A DNA stretch of 64,000 nt from CAZOEL01 sp964578835 (GCA_964578835.1 CAZOEL010000009.1:47959-111958), one strand, 5' to 3'. Shown: positions 19,502 to 28,830, counted from the first letter of the stretch. Notes: a model not told the origin generated them from the sequence alone. Made by a program: numbers and translations.

Positions 19502-19838
19502 GGCTTACCTCCTGGAGAATACCTTTCTCGATTGCATGTTCAAGGCCTGCAGTTTCCGCATCCAGCCATGCCGCACCGATCTCTCTCAGGGTCTCCAGTT
19601 CGTCGTCTTCGATGTTGTCTCGCTCGTTCTTTGCAAAGCCGTAAAGGAACACCGCCCGGTCTCCGGAGCGGTAGGCTACAAGCATCCGATATCCGCCTGA
19701 GCGCCCTCTCCCAGGGCGTGCAACTCTTTGCTTGATGATTCCTCCGCCCAAATCAGCATCGACAAGTCCACGTTCTGCACGTTCAATCGCATCATGCAGG
19801 TTCTGATCCATGATCCGTTCTTGCCGTGCATAGCGCAC
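19476..19838 (-). CDS. higB: HigB/RelE-like toxin (PF06296 type)
   Basis: The protein shows AERGLVDADLGGGIIKQRVA, RPGRGRSGGYRMLVAYRSGD and AVFLYGFAKNERDNIEDDEL, the signature of the short RelE-like family found before HigA-type regulators; members are ribosome-dependent mRNA nucleases. The GTG at 19838 is the first standard start, but family members begin about seven residues earlier with a FKTKWFxRxAR motif. Here the same residues (IFKTKWFVRYARQ) are encoded in frame upstream, beginning with an ATT at 19859 that has GGAGGGG 11 bases before it. A non-standard ATT start is therefore likely. Confidence 0.85.
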   Translation of the reverse strand: MRYARQERIMDQNLHDAIERAERGLVDADLGGGIIKQRVARPGRGRSGGYRMLVAYRSGDRAVFLYGFAKNERDNIEDDELETLREIGAAWLDAETAGLEHAIEKGILQEVSHGERKKET

Positions 19839-19886
19839 GAACCACTTCGTTTTGAAAATCCGCGCGAAGGCCCCTCCATTACTAAA

Positions 19887-19915
19887 ACTATAGCACTATG
19901 TACTATACGCTGCAA
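19887..19915 (-). promoter_or_regulatory. Predicted sigma70 promoter of the higBA operon with direct-repeat operator
   Basis: On the minus strand, TTGCAG (19910-19915) and TATAGT (19887-19892) are separated by exactly 17 bases, about 30-50 bp before the toxin start. The same stretch on the plus strand holds three copies of ACTAT at 19887, 19895 and 19902 (periods 8 and 7), a plausible HigA-binding array overlapping the promoter. Confidence 0.6.
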
Positions 19916-20126
19916 CCCTGTTCACTCAGTCATCCTTTCCAAAAAACGCTCGTTTTACAGAAAGATCCATGAGGCCTCCCCTTAGAACGGTAGAATGCGG
20001 CTCCGTTATTCTGGAAAACCTTGGCTTTTCAAGCAATTAACATATAGGAGAGCTCATTGAATTCAAAAAATTAAGAGCAAGCTCAAAGGCTTACTCCTAT
20101 TTGCTTACCCTTCCATGCCCAATCAA

Positions 20127-20546
20127 CTATTTTGAGATCCACCTCTCTGCCAGAGATTTCATTATCTCGACCCACTCTTCGAAAGTCGCTGGTTTCGTGA
20201 TGAACGAGTCTGCTCCGGCTGCCAGGCTGGACGCCATGTCGCTTTGCTCCTGGGATGTTGTCAGAATCACAATTGGGATTTCCCGGAGGGTCGGATTGGA
20301 TCGTATTTCGAGCAGAGCCTCGCGCCCGTCTTTCAGCGGCATGTTTTGATCGAGCAGAATCAAGTCCGGCAGTTTCTTCGCGTCAGATCGGGAGTGTTCC
20401 CAGAGGTAGTCCATGAGCTCCACTCCATCCCCGACCCGGGAAAAGAAGACTTCCGCTCCACTCGCTCTAAACGCTTCCATTGCGAGAACACAGTCTTCCT
20501 CATCGTCGTCAGCCATGAGAACTGTCCATCGAGCCTTGGAGATCAT
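20127..20546 (-). CDS. Single-domain response regulator (Rcp1-like)
   Basis: 139 residues, receiver only: acidic cluster ADDDEEDC, acceptor Asp in DLILLDQNMPLKDG, Thr in VILTTSQEQ and Lys in FITKPATFEEW. The extra acidic residues and NMPLKDGRE motif are typical of Rcp1-like receivers that partner phytochrome-type kinases with an FIASHDLQEPLR H-box. The ATG overlaps the upstream kinase stop by four bases. The adjoining kinase is broken, so this receiver must now rely on another kinase, for example those at 36228 or 45267. Confidence 0.9.
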   Translation of the reverse strand: MISKARWTVLMADDDEEDCVLAMEAFRASGAEVFFSRVGDGVELMDYLWEHSRSDAKKLPDLILLDQNMPLKDGREALLEIRSNPTLREIPIVILTTSQEQSDMASSLAAGADSFITKPATFEEWVEIMKSLAERWISK

Positions 20547-20965
20547 TCTATCCCTTCTCTCCGATTGTGCTTGACGGGAAGCGCCACTATGAATCTTGAA
20601 CCCTTCCCTGGCTCACTTTCCGCTCTGATACTTCCCTCATGCCACTCGACTATTTTACGGCATATGGCAAGCCCCATTCCTGTTCCTTCGTACTCCTTCC
20701 TGCCATGGAGCCTCTGGAAGGGCTTGAAGATGCGCTCTGCAAACTGCTGGTCGAATCCAATGCCGTTATCCTCAACACAGATCTCGTATTGCTCTCCGTT
20801 GCGCTTTCCGCGGCTAAGAACCGTCTGGATCGCTCCATGCCGGTCGATAATCCTGTGCTCATGATCCCATGGGGCGCCGGTTCGAACACAGTGCATCCAC
20901 TTTTCCAGCATGGGCTCAACATCTTCGGGTACGAGCCGATGGGTCCAGCCAAACCCGTATCGCAC
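20543..20965 (-). pseudogene. PAS histidine kinase with internal deletion and lost N-terminus
   Basis: The first 45 residues (GFGWTHRLVPEDVEPMLEKW and RIIDRHGAIQTVLSRGKR) are the second half of a PAS domain. They run straight into the G1/G2 half of the ATPase domain (ICVEDNGIGFDQQFAERIFK, GTGMGLAICRKIVEW). The HisKA phospho-acceptor helix and N-box expected between the two are absent, so the protein cannot autophosphorylate. Upstream of about 20965 the homology ends where a monooxygenase fragment on the other strand begins. Two deletions must have removed most of this gene. Confidence 0.75.
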
Positions 20966-21445
20966 TGTTTGACACGGACCGTTTCGGTGAGTTGCACGAC
21001 TGGAATGCGGTTAAACTGCTCACAGTCCTGGTCGACCGGCTGCTTCAATGGCATCGCCCAGGCCTCATCCTGATCGGTGACGCGGCGCATGCCATGTCCC
21101 CTATCGGCAGGGTGGGCATCAACCACGCGATCCAGGATGCGGTCGCTGTTGCCAATATCCTTGCCGATCCACTACGCACCGGCCGCTTAACGGCCGGGCA
21201 TCTGAGCCTCGTGCAGCAGCGCAGAGAGTGGCCGACCCATGCTACTCAGCGGATTCAGCTATTGATCCAAAACCGCGACTCTAAACGTATCCCGGGAAGA
21301 GCGGACGTGCTCCGTCCCCCCGCGCTCAGTCAAGCTCATTGCCCGTTTCCCGTTTCTGAGCCAGGCGCCGGGCAGGTTGATCGGGATGGGGTTCCGGCCT
21401 GAGCACGTGCGAACACCCGACGTCTGGCTCGACAGGGCAGGTTGA
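20966..21445 (+). pseudogene. FAD-dependent aromatic monooxygenase, C-terminal frameshifted fragment
   Basis: DTDRFGELHDWNAVKLLTVL followed by LILIGDAAHAMSPIGRVGIN and AIQDAVAVANILADPLR is the second FAD-binding motif of PHBH/UbiH-type monooxygenases. The frame changes near 21290; the new frame continues with KLIARFPFLSQAPGRLIGMG and FRPEHVRTPD, the normal C-terminus of the family, to a stop at 21443-21445. The N-terminal Rossmann half is missing. The fragment abuts the broken kinase gene, so one recombination event probably truncated both. Confidence 0.75.
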
Positions 21446-21672
21446 AACAACGTAACATATCGCTGCAACTCGTTTTCCGGGATGGCCTCAGGATTGTATG
21501 CGAAATCACGAAAGAAGTGCTGAGGGAGCACGAAAGCTTTCTAGACAAGTTTCCGAAATACCAATCCTTTAGCGCTGATCCCCTCGCAGTGCTTTCACCC
21601 AAACAACCAGGATCACCAGCAGAGGTCAGCCATAATGGAGGAGGTTTTCGGAATCGTGAGTCTCTCCCTTGC

Positions 21673-23475
21673 TCAGTAATCCTCGCTTTGACCTCCGAGA
21701 CCCTCCCGGGAAGGCTCGACATCCGTGGTCGGTCCCCAGGCAGGAGTTCCTTCCTCGAAGCCGTTGTGCGTCAACCGGATGAGACCCGCGCCATCCATCC
21801 GGATTGCGAAGAGGTCTCCGTAGGGCTGAAACTGAAAAGGAAGCGAAATCTCCTCAGCCGAGTAGCCTGCCCGCTCGCTGGTGAACACCACCCACTCTCC
21901 GTCCGGTGAAAAATGAGGGTGGTTGTTCCGGCCTCCGCCCCCGATCAGCTTTCGCAATCCAGCGCCATCCGGCCTGATCAACCAAATGTCGAAGTTGCCA
22001 TCACGGTCGCTGGCAAAAGCGATCCAGTCGCCTATAGGCGACCAGTCGCACATGGTGTCCGTCCATTCTCCCCGAGTCAGTTGTTTGAGGCCGCTGCCGT
22101 CGCTGTTCATGAGGTAGAGGTTCTTGTAGCCTTTCCGCCCGGAGCGAAAGACCAGCCGCTTGCCATCGGGCGAAAGAGCTGGAAAGCCATTGTTTCCTGC
22201 CTCACGGGTGAGCTTGCGCAGGCCCCTTCCGTCGGGTTGAACCGCCATCAGATCGACCCCTGCTCCGGCATCCTGAAACACCCCGCCCACCGCAAAGGCT
22301 ATCGTTTCACCCTGGTGACCCCAACTGCTGCTAAACACTGCGCGGTTCTCTCCCCTGTAGAGCGTCTTTCGGCCCGAGCCGTCGAGGCTCATCACGTCCA
22401 GGCGGCCGAGGTTTTCTCCGACCAGCGCAACTTGCCCTCCATCCGGCGAGAAGGCCGGAAAGGCGCCAGACAACCGAAAGAGCCTGAGCTCAGTCCCGGG
22501 CGGAGTCCCCCAGAGCTCCACGTTAGCGGCAGTGAAGTCCGGCCTGGCTTTGTGGTAGACAACTCGCCCTCCGTCGATGGAAATCGACGGGTTCCAGTGA
22601 TCCGAGGCATCTTGAGTAACAGGAACCCATTTCTTTGTGGCAAGGTTCATCATCTCAATCTGGCGGTGTTCGCCTCGCAGCACGGACGCCAGCAGCCATT
22701 CCCCATCCCATGAAGCACGCGGGGTGTAGGCCTCCACATCCGAAGATGTGATTCGCTCAAGATTTGAGCCGTCCAGATTGACTCGCCAGATCCCCCAATC
22801 CCCCTGCCGTCGGCTGTGGAAGAAAAGGCTTCGCCCGTCTGCTGCAAACGCGGGCCAGCCGCCATCCCGGACCACGAGTCTTCTGCCGCTGCCATCAGGC
22901 CTCATGACGAACAGGTCCGTCCCCCCCGCTTTGCCGCTGCCCGATGCGAATGCAATCCAATCCCCGGCGGGAGACCAGACTGGAGAGTAATCCGCCGTGT
23001 CGGCGGGCGAGAGCCTCTTCACGCCCGACCCATCTTCTTTCATGATGTAGATGCCATTCCAGGCCCGACCAGGCGTGTCGGCTGGTTGCCGGGTGCTGAC
23101 TAAAGCGATCTCCCGCCCATCGGGAGACCAGGCCGGGTGATCGTCCAGGGCGAAATCATCCGTCAGTCGACGCAGATCAGATCCATCCGCTCGAATGGTA
23201 TAGATCTCCATGTTGCCGTCGCGCTCGGACACGAAGGCTATCCGCCCGCCATCGGGGGAGAAGGAGGCGTTGTAGTCAAGGGCGGGATGGTCCGTTAGTC
23301 GCCTACTCTGCAGGGTTTCAAGATCTGTGACGTAAAGCTCCCACCCTCGAGGAGCGAGAGAAGAGAAACCGATCGTTCCCCGCATGGGGAAATCGGGTTG
23401 TGCGCCGGACGCCTCCAATGCATAGAGACAGACCGCAGCCAATGCCAATCCAGCGATCAGAACAAATGTGTCCAT
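21673..23475 (-). CDS. Exported PD40/TolB-like beta-propeller protein
   Basis: 600 residues with an N-terminal signal (VLIAGLALAAVCLYALEASG) and about eleven WD40-like PD40 repeats, each near the pattern SPDG-x2-IAF-x-S-x-R-DGN-x-EIY then DGS-x-L-x-RLT. The first is NASFSPDGGRIAFVSERDGN and the last HPHFSPDGEWVVFTSERAG. TolB and its relatives use such propellers for protein contacts in the periplasm; no peptidase domain follows, so binding rather than catalysis is expected. No Tol or Pal genes lie nearby. Confidence 0.85.
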   Translation of the reverse strand: MDTFVLIAGLALAAVCLYALEASGAQPDFPMRGTIGFSSLAPRGWELYVTDLETLQSRRLTDHPALDYNASFSPDGGRIAFVSERDGNMEIYTIRADGSDLRRLTDDFALDDHPAWSPDGREIALVSTRQPADTPGRAWNGIYIMKEDGSGVKRLSPADTADYSPVWSPAGDWIAFASGSGKAGGTDLFVMRPDGSGRRLVVRDGGWPAFAADGRSLFFHSRRQGDWGIWRVNLDGSNLERITSSDVEAYTPRASWDGEWLLASVLRGEHRQIEMMNLATKKWVPVTQDASDHWNPSISIDGGRVVYHKARPDFTAANVELWGTPPGTELRLFRLSGAFPAFSPDGGQVALVGENLGRLDVMSLDGSGRKTLYRGENRAVFSSSWGHQGETIAFAVGGVFQDAGAGVDLMAVQPDGRGLRKLTREAGNNGFPALSPDGKRLVFRSGRKGYKNLYLMNSDGSGLKQLTRGEWTDTMCDWSPIGDWIAFASDRDGNFDIWLIRPDGAGLRKLIGGGGRNNHPHFSPDGEWVVFTSERAGYSAEEISLPFQFQPYGDLFAIRMDGAGLIRLTHNGFEEGTPAWGPTTDVEPSREGLGGQSEDY

Positions 23476-23569
23476 AATATTCTCCTAATGTTCCATCTTT
23501 TCCTCATAAGATAATGACTTGTTCAGATTAGCGTCGAAAGCGACGGAGTGGCGCTTTGAGATGATTATA

Positions 23570-23589
23570 TTGTGATCAAACGATCATAA
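23570..23589. promoter_or_regulatory. Palindromic operator candidate between divergent genes
   Basis: TTGTGATCAAACGATCATAA has matching half-sites (TTnTGATC and GATCAnAA) around a four-base centre. It lies about 95 bp before the propeller gene and 190 bp before the SDR on the other strand. The binding protein is unknown. Confidence 0.35.
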
Positions 23590-23780
23590 GAAGCAAGACC
23601 GGTGGGACGCCTGGTGGCTACGTGGAGCCCTTCCGTGAGAAGCTTTGATGCTCCAGCGCCGCATGGTCGACTGGCCGGCGCATTGAGCGCGTCATGCAAG
23701 TCAGCGAAGCTGTTGCAATGAACCTGAAAACGTCTGCCAATAGACTGGGTGAGCCGGTTGAAGCAGGTGAATGCAAGGTA

Positions 23781-24576
23781 ATGGTTATGGACCTCAATCT
23801 TACAAAGAAACTCGCACTTGTGACCGGGAGCACGGCCGGAATCGGACGCGCAATAGCTGCGGCGCTTTCCCGGGAAGGCGCAGTGGTCATTGTCAACGGC
23901 CGTTCGCAAGACTCTGTGCGAGCCGTGGTTGCAGGGCTCCACTCTTCCTCGCAAGGAGAGGTTCATGGGTTTGTCGGCGACCTGAGCACGGCTTCTGCTG
24001 CCAAGGAGCTTTTCCGGCAATATCCGGATGTGGAAATCCTCATTAATAACCTCGGGATCTACGAGGCAAAACCATTTGATGAAATCCCTGATGCTGATTG
24101 GATCAGACTCTTCGAAGTCAACGTGTTGAGCGGTGTGCGCCTCGCGCGATTATACCTTCCCGGCATGAAACGTCGAAATTGGGGCCGCATCATCTATATC
24201 CAGCGAGAGCGCGATTCAAATCCCTACTGAAATGATCCACTACGGCATGACCAAGACCGCTCAACTCGCCGTTTCCCGGGGTCTGGCGGAAGCCGTTGCG
24301 GGCACAGGCATCACCGTAAACAGCATCCTTCCCGGCCCAACGAAATCGCGCGGCGTTCTGGAGTTCCTGGATACGCTGGCCAAGGAAGGAGGCATGTCGT
24401 CCGAGGAGGCTGAGAAGGAGTTTTTCGAGAGGGTTCGGCCAACATCTCTCATAAAGCGATTCGCCTCCCCCGAGGAAGTGGCTTCGCTGGTAGCCTATAT
24501 TGCGAGCCCCCTTGCCTCGGCGACCACAGGCGCCGCTTTGCGCGTTGACGGTGGGGTCGTGAAAAGCGCCTTTTGA
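23781..24576 (+). pseudogene. Short-chain dehydrogenase/reductase split by a frameshift
   Basis: The first frame carries the cofactor loop ALVTGSTAGIGRAIAAALSR and the NNLG-type motif LINNLGIYEAKPF, and runs to WGRIIYI. The frame then shifts at 24200-24201. In the new frame, SESAIQIPTE leads to the catalytic Y-x3-K in HYGMTKTAQLAVSRGLAE and the C-terminal GAALRVDGGVVKSAF. Joined, the two halves give a normal SDR of about 260 residues with all catalytic residues. The change equals one inserted or two deleted bases; either a real inactivation or a sequencing error would explain it. Confidence 0.8.
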
Positions 24577-24699
24577 CTGCCGGGAGATCGCAGTTGGAGA
24601 CGCCAAACCCTGGGGACAAGTGCGGAGAGGAAGCAATGCTGGGCTTTGAAATATTATGGAACGTATCTCAGATCGAGGGGTGAGAGGAGAATTCTCGAT

Positions 24700-24863
24700 G
24701 AAAAGGAACAGATTTCGACTTTTGGGCTTTTTCTGTCACGCGATTTCTGCGAAAAGGCATAATCGGGGACTGGAAGAATTACTTCACCCAGAGCCAAGAG
24801 CAGCGTTTTGATGCGGAATGGAAACGCAAGCTGGTGAGCTTGCCGCAAGATCCCAAAAGATGA
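24700..24863 (+). pseudogene. Sulfotransferase C-terminal fragment
   Basis: After an in-frame stop, the frame reads FWAFSVTRFLRKGIIGDWKN then YFTQSQEQRFDAEWKRKL to a stop at 24861-24863. The RKG-x2-GDWKN block is the conserved 3'-phosphate/PAPS-binding C-terminus of cytosolic-type sulfotransferases. Nothing upstream matches the rest of the fold. It lies immediately beyond the PAPS synthase gene on the opposite strand, so a second sulfotransferase once flanked that operon. Confidence 0.65.
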
Positions 24864-24887
24864 TCAGGGCAAAGAGAAGGCTGAAAT

Positions 24888-26627
24888 TCACCGGGTCAGG
24901 CCCTTCCCTTCAAGGTAGGCCAGTATCCTTCGGGCGCAGTCTTGAGGGCTTTCCGCGGAAGCATCGATCGTTACCTCTGGATTTCTTGGCGGCTCATAGA
25001 TAGCGCCCGCCCCGGTGAGGCCTTTAAGGAGGCCTTCGGCCACCTTCCTGTAAAGCTGTTTGGCATCCCGCTCGCGACATACTTCCAGAGGCGTTGCCAC
25101 ATGTACTTCGATATAGGTTCCGTACCGCTCGATCGCTCTCCGGTTCTTCGCGCGCGCCCGCTCATAGGGAGCGATCAGGGCGCAGATCGCAATCCCTCCA
25201 TGCCGCACGATCTGCGCCGCAACAAAACCTACCCGCTCAATATTTGCCTCCCTCTCCTGCTTGGAGAATCCCAGCCCTCGTGAGAGGTTCTCCCTTATCA
25301 CGTCCCCATCGAGGAGGGTGATGGGGCGATGCCGCCGCTCGATGAGCTCCACGGCAAGCGTATTGGCGACAGTGGATTTGCCCGAGCCGGGAAGGCCGGT
25401 GAGGAAAACGGCAAAACCGCGCATGGACTCACGCTCCGCCCATGCGCGGAGCACGGGTAGAAGCTCTGGAAAGGTGAACCAGTGAGGAATCGGTTCGCTA
25501 TTGCGCAACCGGCGCAGCAGCTCGGAACCGGAGAGCGCAAGCCGTGTGTGCTCAGGAAGCGCCTCATCAGCAGGAACAAAACCGCTCAGTTCGGCAACGT
25601 ATGTCAGCTCGGCTGAAGGCGCCACAGTAATGCCCAGCTCCTTTTCGTGTTCTTTAAGGAGCTCCGCTGCCGCCTCTGATGCATGGATGGGTCCCCCGGC
25701 ATCATTCTTTTCGGGCTCGGCATGGTTTCGGAGAACGATAGAGTGGGTGCATCCATAGTTTTTGTGGATGATTGCATGCAGAAGCGCTTCGCGTGCACCC
25801 GCCATTCGCATGGCGAGCGGAAGGAGAGCAAGGAGCGTGAAGTCTTTGCCATACTTCTCCTGGACAATACGGCAAGTGTGGACACGCGTCACATAGTCGA
25901 GATCGCCTGGCCGCGTCACTCCCAGAGCAGCGTGAATGAGCACGGGAGCGCCGTGTTCTTGGGCCGAGCGGCGTAGAAGCTCAAGATGCATGCGGTGCAT
26001 GGGACTATGCGTATGAAAGCCAATCACCCTCTCCCATCCTCTCTGACGGAAAACCTCACGGAGTTCAGCCGGCGTGCCTCGAAGCTCCCGAAAGTCATAC
26101 CTCATGGGCAGCCTGAATCCTTCCACCTTCCCGCCAAGGCGCACGGAGCCCGTTTCGAGGAGGAGATGCGCGACGCCAGGATGGGCGATATCCGTGGTCC
26201 CGTAAACCATTCGCGCTTCATGCTCTCTATCGGGCATAAAGACAGATTCAATCGTAAGAATGGCGAGCGGCGAGCCGTATTCATCGCACAGGGCCGCCTC
26301 CTCTCCCTCTTTGAACTGCCTGTAGTCGGGCAAGTCCAAAACGATCGGGATTGGCCATAACGTTCCATCCGGCAGTCGCATCCCATTAACGACGCTTTCA
26401 TACTCTTCCCGCGTCATGAATCCCCTAAGAGGAGAAAATGAGCCCGAGAGGAGGAGCTCCAAGTCATTTAGCTGCCAGGGATTCAAATTGAGCCGCGGAA
26501 GTGCGAACATCCTTTCTCTCAAGTTCTCTCGAACACCTTCGTCTCGGATAAGCAATTCACGCAGCAGACCACCATGAGCAGGAGGGAGGCCATTTTTTTC
26601 CAACGGCTTATGGTCCATTTCTCTCAT
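24888..26627 (-). CDS. Bifunctional ATP sulfurylase/APS kinase (PAPS synthase-like) with altered sulfate site
   Basis: About 579 residues. The N-terminal two thirds are an ATP-sulfurylase fold (LNLNPWQLNDLELLLSGSFS, GVTRPGDLDYVTRV); the C-terminal third is an APS kinase with P-loop GLPGSGKST, LDGDVIRENLSRGLGFSKQE and GLLKGLTGAGAIYEPP. Together these would make PAPS from ATP and sulfate. In typical sulfurylases the active-site strand reads QTRNPxHRAH and a second block GRDHA; here they read FHTHSPMHRMH and LRNHAEP, so the Gln and Arg that hold sulfate are both His. The ATG overlaps the sulfotransferase stop (ATGA), with AGGGG five bases upstream. Confidence 0.9.
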   Translation of the reverse strand: MREMDHKPLEKNGLPPAHGGLLRELLIRDEGVRENLRERMFALPRLNLNPWQLNDLELLLSGSFSPLRGFMTREEYESVVNGMRLPDGTLWPIPIVLDLPDYRQFKEGEEAALCDEYGSPLAILTIESVFMPDREHEARMVYGTTDIAHPGVAHLLLETGSVRLGGKVEGFRLPMRYDFRELRGTPAELREVFRQRGWERVIGFHTHSPMHRMHLELLRRSAQEHGAPVLIHAALGVTRPGDLDYVTRVHTCRIVQEKYGKDFTLLALLPLAMRMAGAREALLHAIIHKNYGCTHSIVLRNHAEPEKNDAGGPIHASEAAAELLKEHEKELGITVAPSAELTYVAELSGFVPADEALPEHTRLALSGSELLRRLRNSEPIPHWFTFPELLPVLRAWAERESMRGFAVFLTGLPGSGKSTVANTLAVELIERRHRPITLLDGDVIRENLSRGLGFSKQEREANIERVGFVAAQIVRHGGIAICALIAPYERARAKNRRAIERYGTYIEVHVATPLEVCRERDAKQLYRKVAEGLLKGLTGAGAIYEPPRNPEVTIDASAESPQDCARRILAYLEGKGLTR

Positions 26628-27529
26628 AATTCCCCTGTCGCAAGCCAGTGAGCGCACTCTTCACCCAATTTCTCCAGGGCCATCTTCTCGTATTTCTCAC
26701 ACTCTTCCTTACTCAGTTCATCACGCCATCGGCCATTGACGCCTCTGTGGAAGAATGTCTGCGACCCCTTATCCCAGAAAGCGCCGCCCAGCGGCACACT
26801 CTTGATCGCGTGGCGCTTCATGAAATCGAAACTGCAGTGGTGGAGAATGAGCTCCCAGTTCAGCTCGTCGATGTTGATTTCCAGGTAGTCTGCGATACGG
26901 CGGATTTGCCCTGAGATGTCTTCCTTGAGCTTTGCGAAATGAGCCAAGAAAACATTGGGCAGGTGACGGATATCCCACCAGGACTTGATATTTTCCCAAA
27001 ACGGCCAGTAAGGGCGCCCGTCCTTATCAAGCCAGTCGTGAAAGTATTGCCGGATGGAGGCTGGGGGCTGCTCCATTGGGGGGCCAACCAGTCCCGGGGT
27101 CTCATTGAGCACCTGGTAATATCTGGAATTAGCCGATGCGTGGTGGTTGTAGAGGCTCCAAACGACATCGCGGCCATCGCGCGCAACGTAGATGTATTTG
27201 GCCTTTGGAGAATAAACCAATGCGTCAACGGGCAGATGCGTCTTGAGGAAGCGGCGATGCCGCTGGGCCTCCACGGCTGAAAGCTTGACGTCCTTCGGGG
27301 GAATGCGCAAATCCATCCATGGCGACATCTCGGCCACATCCAGATCCGGTGCGCAGTTGAAGAGGAGCTGAGCTACGATCTGCTGCATCCAGGTTGTGCC
27401 GGACTTGGCGTAGCTGGCGACGATTATGTCATCATCACGAAACTTGAAGTCATTCCATATCGTGGAGTCGAAATGATGGTTCCGGAGCTCCCGCGTCTTT
27501 TTCGGCCACATGAATTCTGCAGGGCCCAT
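26624..27529 (-). CDS. PAPS-dependent sulfotransferase (Sulfotransfer_1)
   Basis: 301 residues with every landmark of the family: 5'-phosphosulfate loop ASYAKSGTTWMQQIVAQLL, KTHLPVDAL, the 3'-phosphate site YIYVARDGRDVVWSLYNHHA, and the C-terminal FFHRGVNGRWRDELSKEE. No signal peptide or TM helix is seen, so it should be cytosolic and act on a small molecule or lipid head group. It is the first gene of a two-gene operon whose second gene makes the PAPS donor. A purine-rich ribosome site lies eight bases before the ATG at 27529. Confidence 0.92.
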   Translation of the reverse strand: MGPAEFMWPKKTRELRNHHFDSTIWNDFKFRDDDIIVASYAKSGTTWMQQIVAQLLFNCAPDLDVAEMSPWMDLRIPPKDVKLSAVEAQRHRRFLKTHLPVDALVYSPKAKYIYVARDGRDVVWSLYNHHASANSRYYQVLNETPGLVGPPMEQPPASIRQYFHDWLDKDGRPYWPFWENIKSWWDIRHLPNVFLAHFAKLKEDISGQIRRIADYLEINIDELNWELILHHCSFDFMKRHAIKSVPLGGAFWDKGSQTFFHRGVNGRWRDELSKEECEKYEKMALEKLGEECAHWLATGEL

Positions 27530-28116
27530 TGCTATCTCTCCTTCCCGTGTGTGAGTCTGCTGGTGCAGAGCGCTATGCTCTGCGGTCTCTACTGGTTCAA
27601 GTCAACTATGATCTCTGAATCGTTTTACCGGTTTCTATGAATTGAGCAGCGACCATAGTTCAGTGAAACCATCTATCGGCCGATTCTTCTGGTATTAAGC
27701 TAAGCAGTAGCCTGTACAGAGACAATTTGGGATGAACGCGTGAGGCGAGGATTCCTGGAATCTATCCTCTTTCATATATGGTCCCGGCTGTAGGCTGCGC
27801 TTCAAGCAACCAGGCGCGAGCACCCGGAGATATTACGGAAATCCACGGGGAAACAAATCCATATAGATGCCGGTCCTAATTGGCCCCCCTAATGCATGGT
27901 TTTCTGAATCCAAAGATGGGTCCTGGCAGGGCCGATCGAGCGAAGTCCTTCCTCAGAGCCCGTAGCTTAAGCCACCTATAACTGAGCGGCGCCGCCTGGT
28001 TCGGTAGGCACTTAGATCTGGGCAGTCCCGTGTCATCGAGCTTTGAAAATGCTAAACTTACCCAATGGTAGGATGAAGGATACTCTAGATGACAGGATGA
28101 TGAGGAGACAATAAAG
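27530..28116. other. Intergenic region with one short hairpin
   Basis: No gene is evident. GCAGAGC and GCTCTGC (27565-27583) form a seven-base-pair hairpin about 35 bp before the sulfotransferase start; it lacks a T-run and could act in its leader. The rest has no coding-like frame on either strand. Confidence 0.4.
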
Positions 28117-28410
28117 ATGCCAGGCTCAGAGATGACAGGCTGTATGTTCAGAGGATTGAGCTTCATACACAGCTCGGAGGCATGCGAAGCAAAAAGATGC
28201 ATGATCTGCAACGAGGGTGTGTGGGAGCAAGAAGATGAGAGCTTTCCTTCCGGAGTATACGATACGCCTTTGGAGCTTGAAGAAGACCTCCCGATAGCTT
28301 GCGAGATGGACGAATGCGAACTGGATGGCGAGATCCTCTCAAGTGGCTCAGTCGTATGCAGGCAAGGGGATTGCGGGATCTGTTTCAGGGGAGAATGGCT
28401 ATATGCCTAG
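28117..28410 (+). CDS. Small Cys-rich protein with two tandem C-x3-G-x9-C-x4-C-x2-C-x2-G-x-W modules
   Basis: 97 residues, no signal peptide. Two copies of a 28-residue module are visible: residues 9-36 begin CMFRG and end CMICNEGVW, and residues 67-94 begin CELDG and end CGICFRGEW. Both have identical spacing C-x3-G-x9-C-x4-C-x2-C-x2-G-x-W. Four cysteines per module suggest one zinc site each, recalling DUF1496- or VWC-like knuckles, but I cannot assign a known family. A GAGGAG ribosome site nine bases before the ATG supports translation. Related modules occur at 33089 and 35065. The linker is acidic (QEDES, ELEED). Confidence 0.7.
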   Translation: MPGSEMTGCMFRGLSFIHSSEACEAKRCMICNEGVWEQEDESFPSGVYDTPLELEEDLPIACEMDECELDGEILSSGSVVCRQGDCGICFRGEWLYA

Positions 28411-28830
28411 ATGGGCTGGAGCCCCAGGCTTTGATGGGATTCCTCCAGCCCATCACTTCTATCTCAAGCCTGCAACAGGGTTGAATTTCAATCCGTGGGT
28501 AGATCTTCTTCGATCTCCTTAAGCGTATCCTCATAGGGAGAGCCCCAGTTTCATTTGCCAAATTCGCCCGGAGGAACGCGGCGCGATGGAAGCTTGAGGA
28601 GGCTACATGAGGCGGTGGATAGAATTGCGGGAAAGCGCTCTCATGAAGGGGACGATTCTCTAATGGAGTTCTATGAGTGTGATCGGAGGGGTTATTAGGG
28701 AGTAGAATTGTCTCCCAATCAATCTCTCCTGCCAGGTTCACGCATGCCGTAAAGATTGGATCGTAAGAAATAGGAGAGAACGAGTCGTTTTGCTTCAGGC
28801 TCAATAAAGGGGCCTACATGGACTCGATGA

